Source of the DNA: an uncultured Ruminococcus sp.
Lineage (GTDB): Bacteria; Bacillota_A; Clostridia; Oscillospirales; Ruminococcaceae
Assembly: GCA_937880065.1 (NCBI GenBank)
Contig: CALFMA010000031.1
Location: forward strand, 1 to 6,161
Direction of reading: 5' to 3'
DNA length: 6,161 nt
Positions 5,253 to 6,161 of this stretch are shown in pieces. The position numbers and the translations under genes were made by a program. Position 1 is the first letter of the stretch, and each line of letters opens with the position of its first letter. The notes below the pieces were generated by a model. It was not told where the DNA came from. It saw only the letters and a list, made by a program, of their open reading frames with translations, and did not search any database.

Positions 5253-5936
5253 CGACTCAGACGATCTACATGAGAGGTGCTTAATATAATAGAGGTGCTT
5301 AAAATCACGGGAGTTAACATGAATTGCGATTGCAGCTGCAAATAAAACAAAGAAAAATATCGAAGGATATGCTTTACCGATAATATCAAAATCAAGAGTA
5401 TCATCTGGTTTGACATAATTCGTAGTTGCTATGGTCAGGATAATTAGTGAAATATTTGCCAGTAACATCGGAATGAAAGCCATATAAAGCGATTTGCTTG
5501 CCTTAAAAGAATTATTATTTGCTATATGAAATATGGTTTTTATAACGAATACAGCACAAATTGCAAAACATATACCGGATATTGTCAGAACTGTATTTAT
5601 AGCAGATTTATAATTTTCTTTAATGTTTCTGGAAATTTCATCATTTATATCTGTATTCTCTGCATCAACGCTGTGATCAAAAGCCAGCTGTGACAATGAA
5701 AATGACATTATTCCGTCATCAGCAGGTGATACTCTAACTGAACTGGAAAAACCTCCAAAGTTCAATTTCTCAGAGATAGTTTCGACTTTCAGTGTTGTTG
5801 TCGGTAGTAAAAAATGTGCAATAATCATGATAATGAGCAAACCAATACGTATTAAGAATTGATTAATTTCGTATGAAGTCATCTGTTTCTTACTGCTGAT
5901 TGAATCAGATGTAATTTCGTTTTGGTAGTTATCCAT
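5232..5936 (-). CDS. four-helix membrane protein of unknown function
   Basis: I do not recognise a family for this 234-residue protein. Hydrophobic segments lie at about 27-46 (IRIGLLIIMIIAHFLL), 112-135, 149-170 and 190-206. A polar stretch of about 65 residues between the first two (47-111), probably extracytoplasmic, contains a glycine/serine patch (GGFSSSVRVS) and acidic clusters. The N-terminus is hydrophilic and Ser/Thr-rich, with no signal peptide. The last 30 residues are polar, with a six-codon imperfect duplication (FKHLYY/IKHLSC). No catalytic motif is visible. The start ATG has AAAGGGGA about 6 bp upstream and an ideal promoter; the stop lies inside its terminator. It is a single-gene unit framed by inverted repeats, so it may have arrived as a cassette. 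A small membrane sensor, immunity protein or transporter accessory are all possible, none demonstrated. Confidence 0.8.
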   Translation of the reverse strand: MDNYQNEITSDSISSKKQMTSYEINQFLIRIGLLIIMIIAHFLLPTTTLKVETISEKLNFGGFSSSVRVSPADDGIMSFSLSQLAFDHSVDAENTDINDEISRNIKENYKSAINTVLTISGICFAICAVFVIKTIFHIANNNSFKASKSLYMAFIPMLLANISLIILTIATTNYVKPDDTLDFDIIGKAYPSIFFFVLFAAAIAIHVNSRDFKHLYYIKHLSCRSSESGDTINI

Positions 5937-5970
5937 AATATTTCCCCTTTAACATAACGAGTATAATAAT

Positions 5971-5999
5971 ATTATATATTAAATATTGCAGCATGTCAA
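5971..5999 (-). promoter_or_regulatory. consensus promoter of the membrane protein gene
   Basis: On the minus strand TTGACA (5994-5999) and TATAAT (5971-5976) are both perfect and separated by the ideal 17 bp. Transcription should start near 5964, giving a leader of about 27 nt. No operator-like repeat overlaps it, so strong constitutive expression is expected. Confidence 0.85.
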
Positions 6000-6023
6000 G
6001 ACTGATTTGTTCTTTTGACTCAG

Positions 6024-6110
6024 CTAATACCAACCCCTAAAACAACAGTAGACAAATTTAATGGTATAAATACTGCATTTTACCGTCAATTGTTTCGGGG
6101 ATTGATATTA
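6024..6110. repeat. 87-bp MITE-like element containing the right arm
   Basis: The first 36 bp (6024-6059) are the inverted partner of 5116-5151. In addition TAATACCAACCCCTAAAACAA (6025-6045) is an imperfect inverted repeat of 6090-6110 (17 of 21 positions), so 6024-6110 has terminal inverted repeats of its own. The ends share the pattern TTGTTTCRGGGATTRRTATTA. It directly abuts the transposon-end-like repeat starting at 6112. A miniature inverted-repeat element, or nested ends of two elements, would explain this. Confidence 0.5.
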
Positions 6111-6111
6111 T

Positions 6112-6161
6112 GGGCATCTCTAAAAACCCCTTTTGAGAAAAAACAGCTATGCACGACATCT
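6112..6161. mobile_element. transposon-end-like repeat, copy 2, cut by the window end
   Basis: This matches 4787-4836 at 47 of 50 positions in the same orientation and runs off the window. Whether an intact element with a transposase follows cannot be seen. The two copies bracket 4837-6111 as direct repeats and could recombine to delete it. Confidence 0.5.

Noticed and set aside
5201..5416. 71-codon minus-strand frame with repeated ILST motifs
   Set aside because: It overlaps the membrane protein gene in another frame and runs past its terminator; the ILST repeats come from the 18-bp DNA duplication.

Overview
The window looks like an accessory region of a low-to-moderate GC Gram-positive gut anaerobe. 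Strong AGGAGG-type ribosome sites, sigma-A style promoters and the protein styles (a short Xre repressor with a membrane tail, CPBP protease, AlbA_2/HATPase protein) suggest a Ruminococcus-like Clostridia member. That assignment is inference: there is no rRNA, tRNA or housekeeping gene to anchor it.

Layout. Positions 1-1590 hold an excisionase-like gene and a complete tyrosine integrase, both on the plus strand, with a perfect 24-bp palindrome between them. A strong bidirectional hairpin terminator (1603-1634) separates the integrase from a convergent minus-strand gene (1640-3082) encoding an AlbA_2 + HATPase_c_4 + winged-helix protein. That gene has a near-consensus promoter overlaid by six AT-rich boxes spaced 20-22 bp apart. 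Next, on the minus strand, is a two-gene operon: a CPBP-family intramembrane protease (3664-4581) followed 9 bp later by a membrane-anchored Xre regulator (3250-3654, TTG start).

Positions 4600-5230 contain no intact gene but are dense in signals. They hold an extended -10 element, a perfect 36-bp inverted repeat built from two TGTTAACA boxes, a second hairpin, a transposon-end-like repeat, the first 15 or so codons of a second AlbA_2-type gene with intact promoter and ribosome site, five CGAT boxes upstream of that promoter, and a GC palindrome. Positions 5116-6059 form a self-contained block. A 36-bp inverted repeat encloses a perfect TTGACA-17-TATAAT promoter, one four-helix membrane protein gene of unknown function and its terminator. 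The right arm also forms one end of an 87-bp MITE-like sequence. The window ends in a second copy of the transposon-end-like repeat.

How it fits together. The integrase/excisionase pair and the repeats mark the region as mobile. The genes present are mostly regulators and membrane proteins rather than metabolic enzymes. The most attractive hypothesis is that the CPBP protease and the tail-anchored Xre protein form a coupled membrane-signalling pair. The AT-box array looks like a tight repressor control region for the AlbA_2/ATPase gene. No established defence, CRISPR or toxin-antitoxin system is demonstrated.
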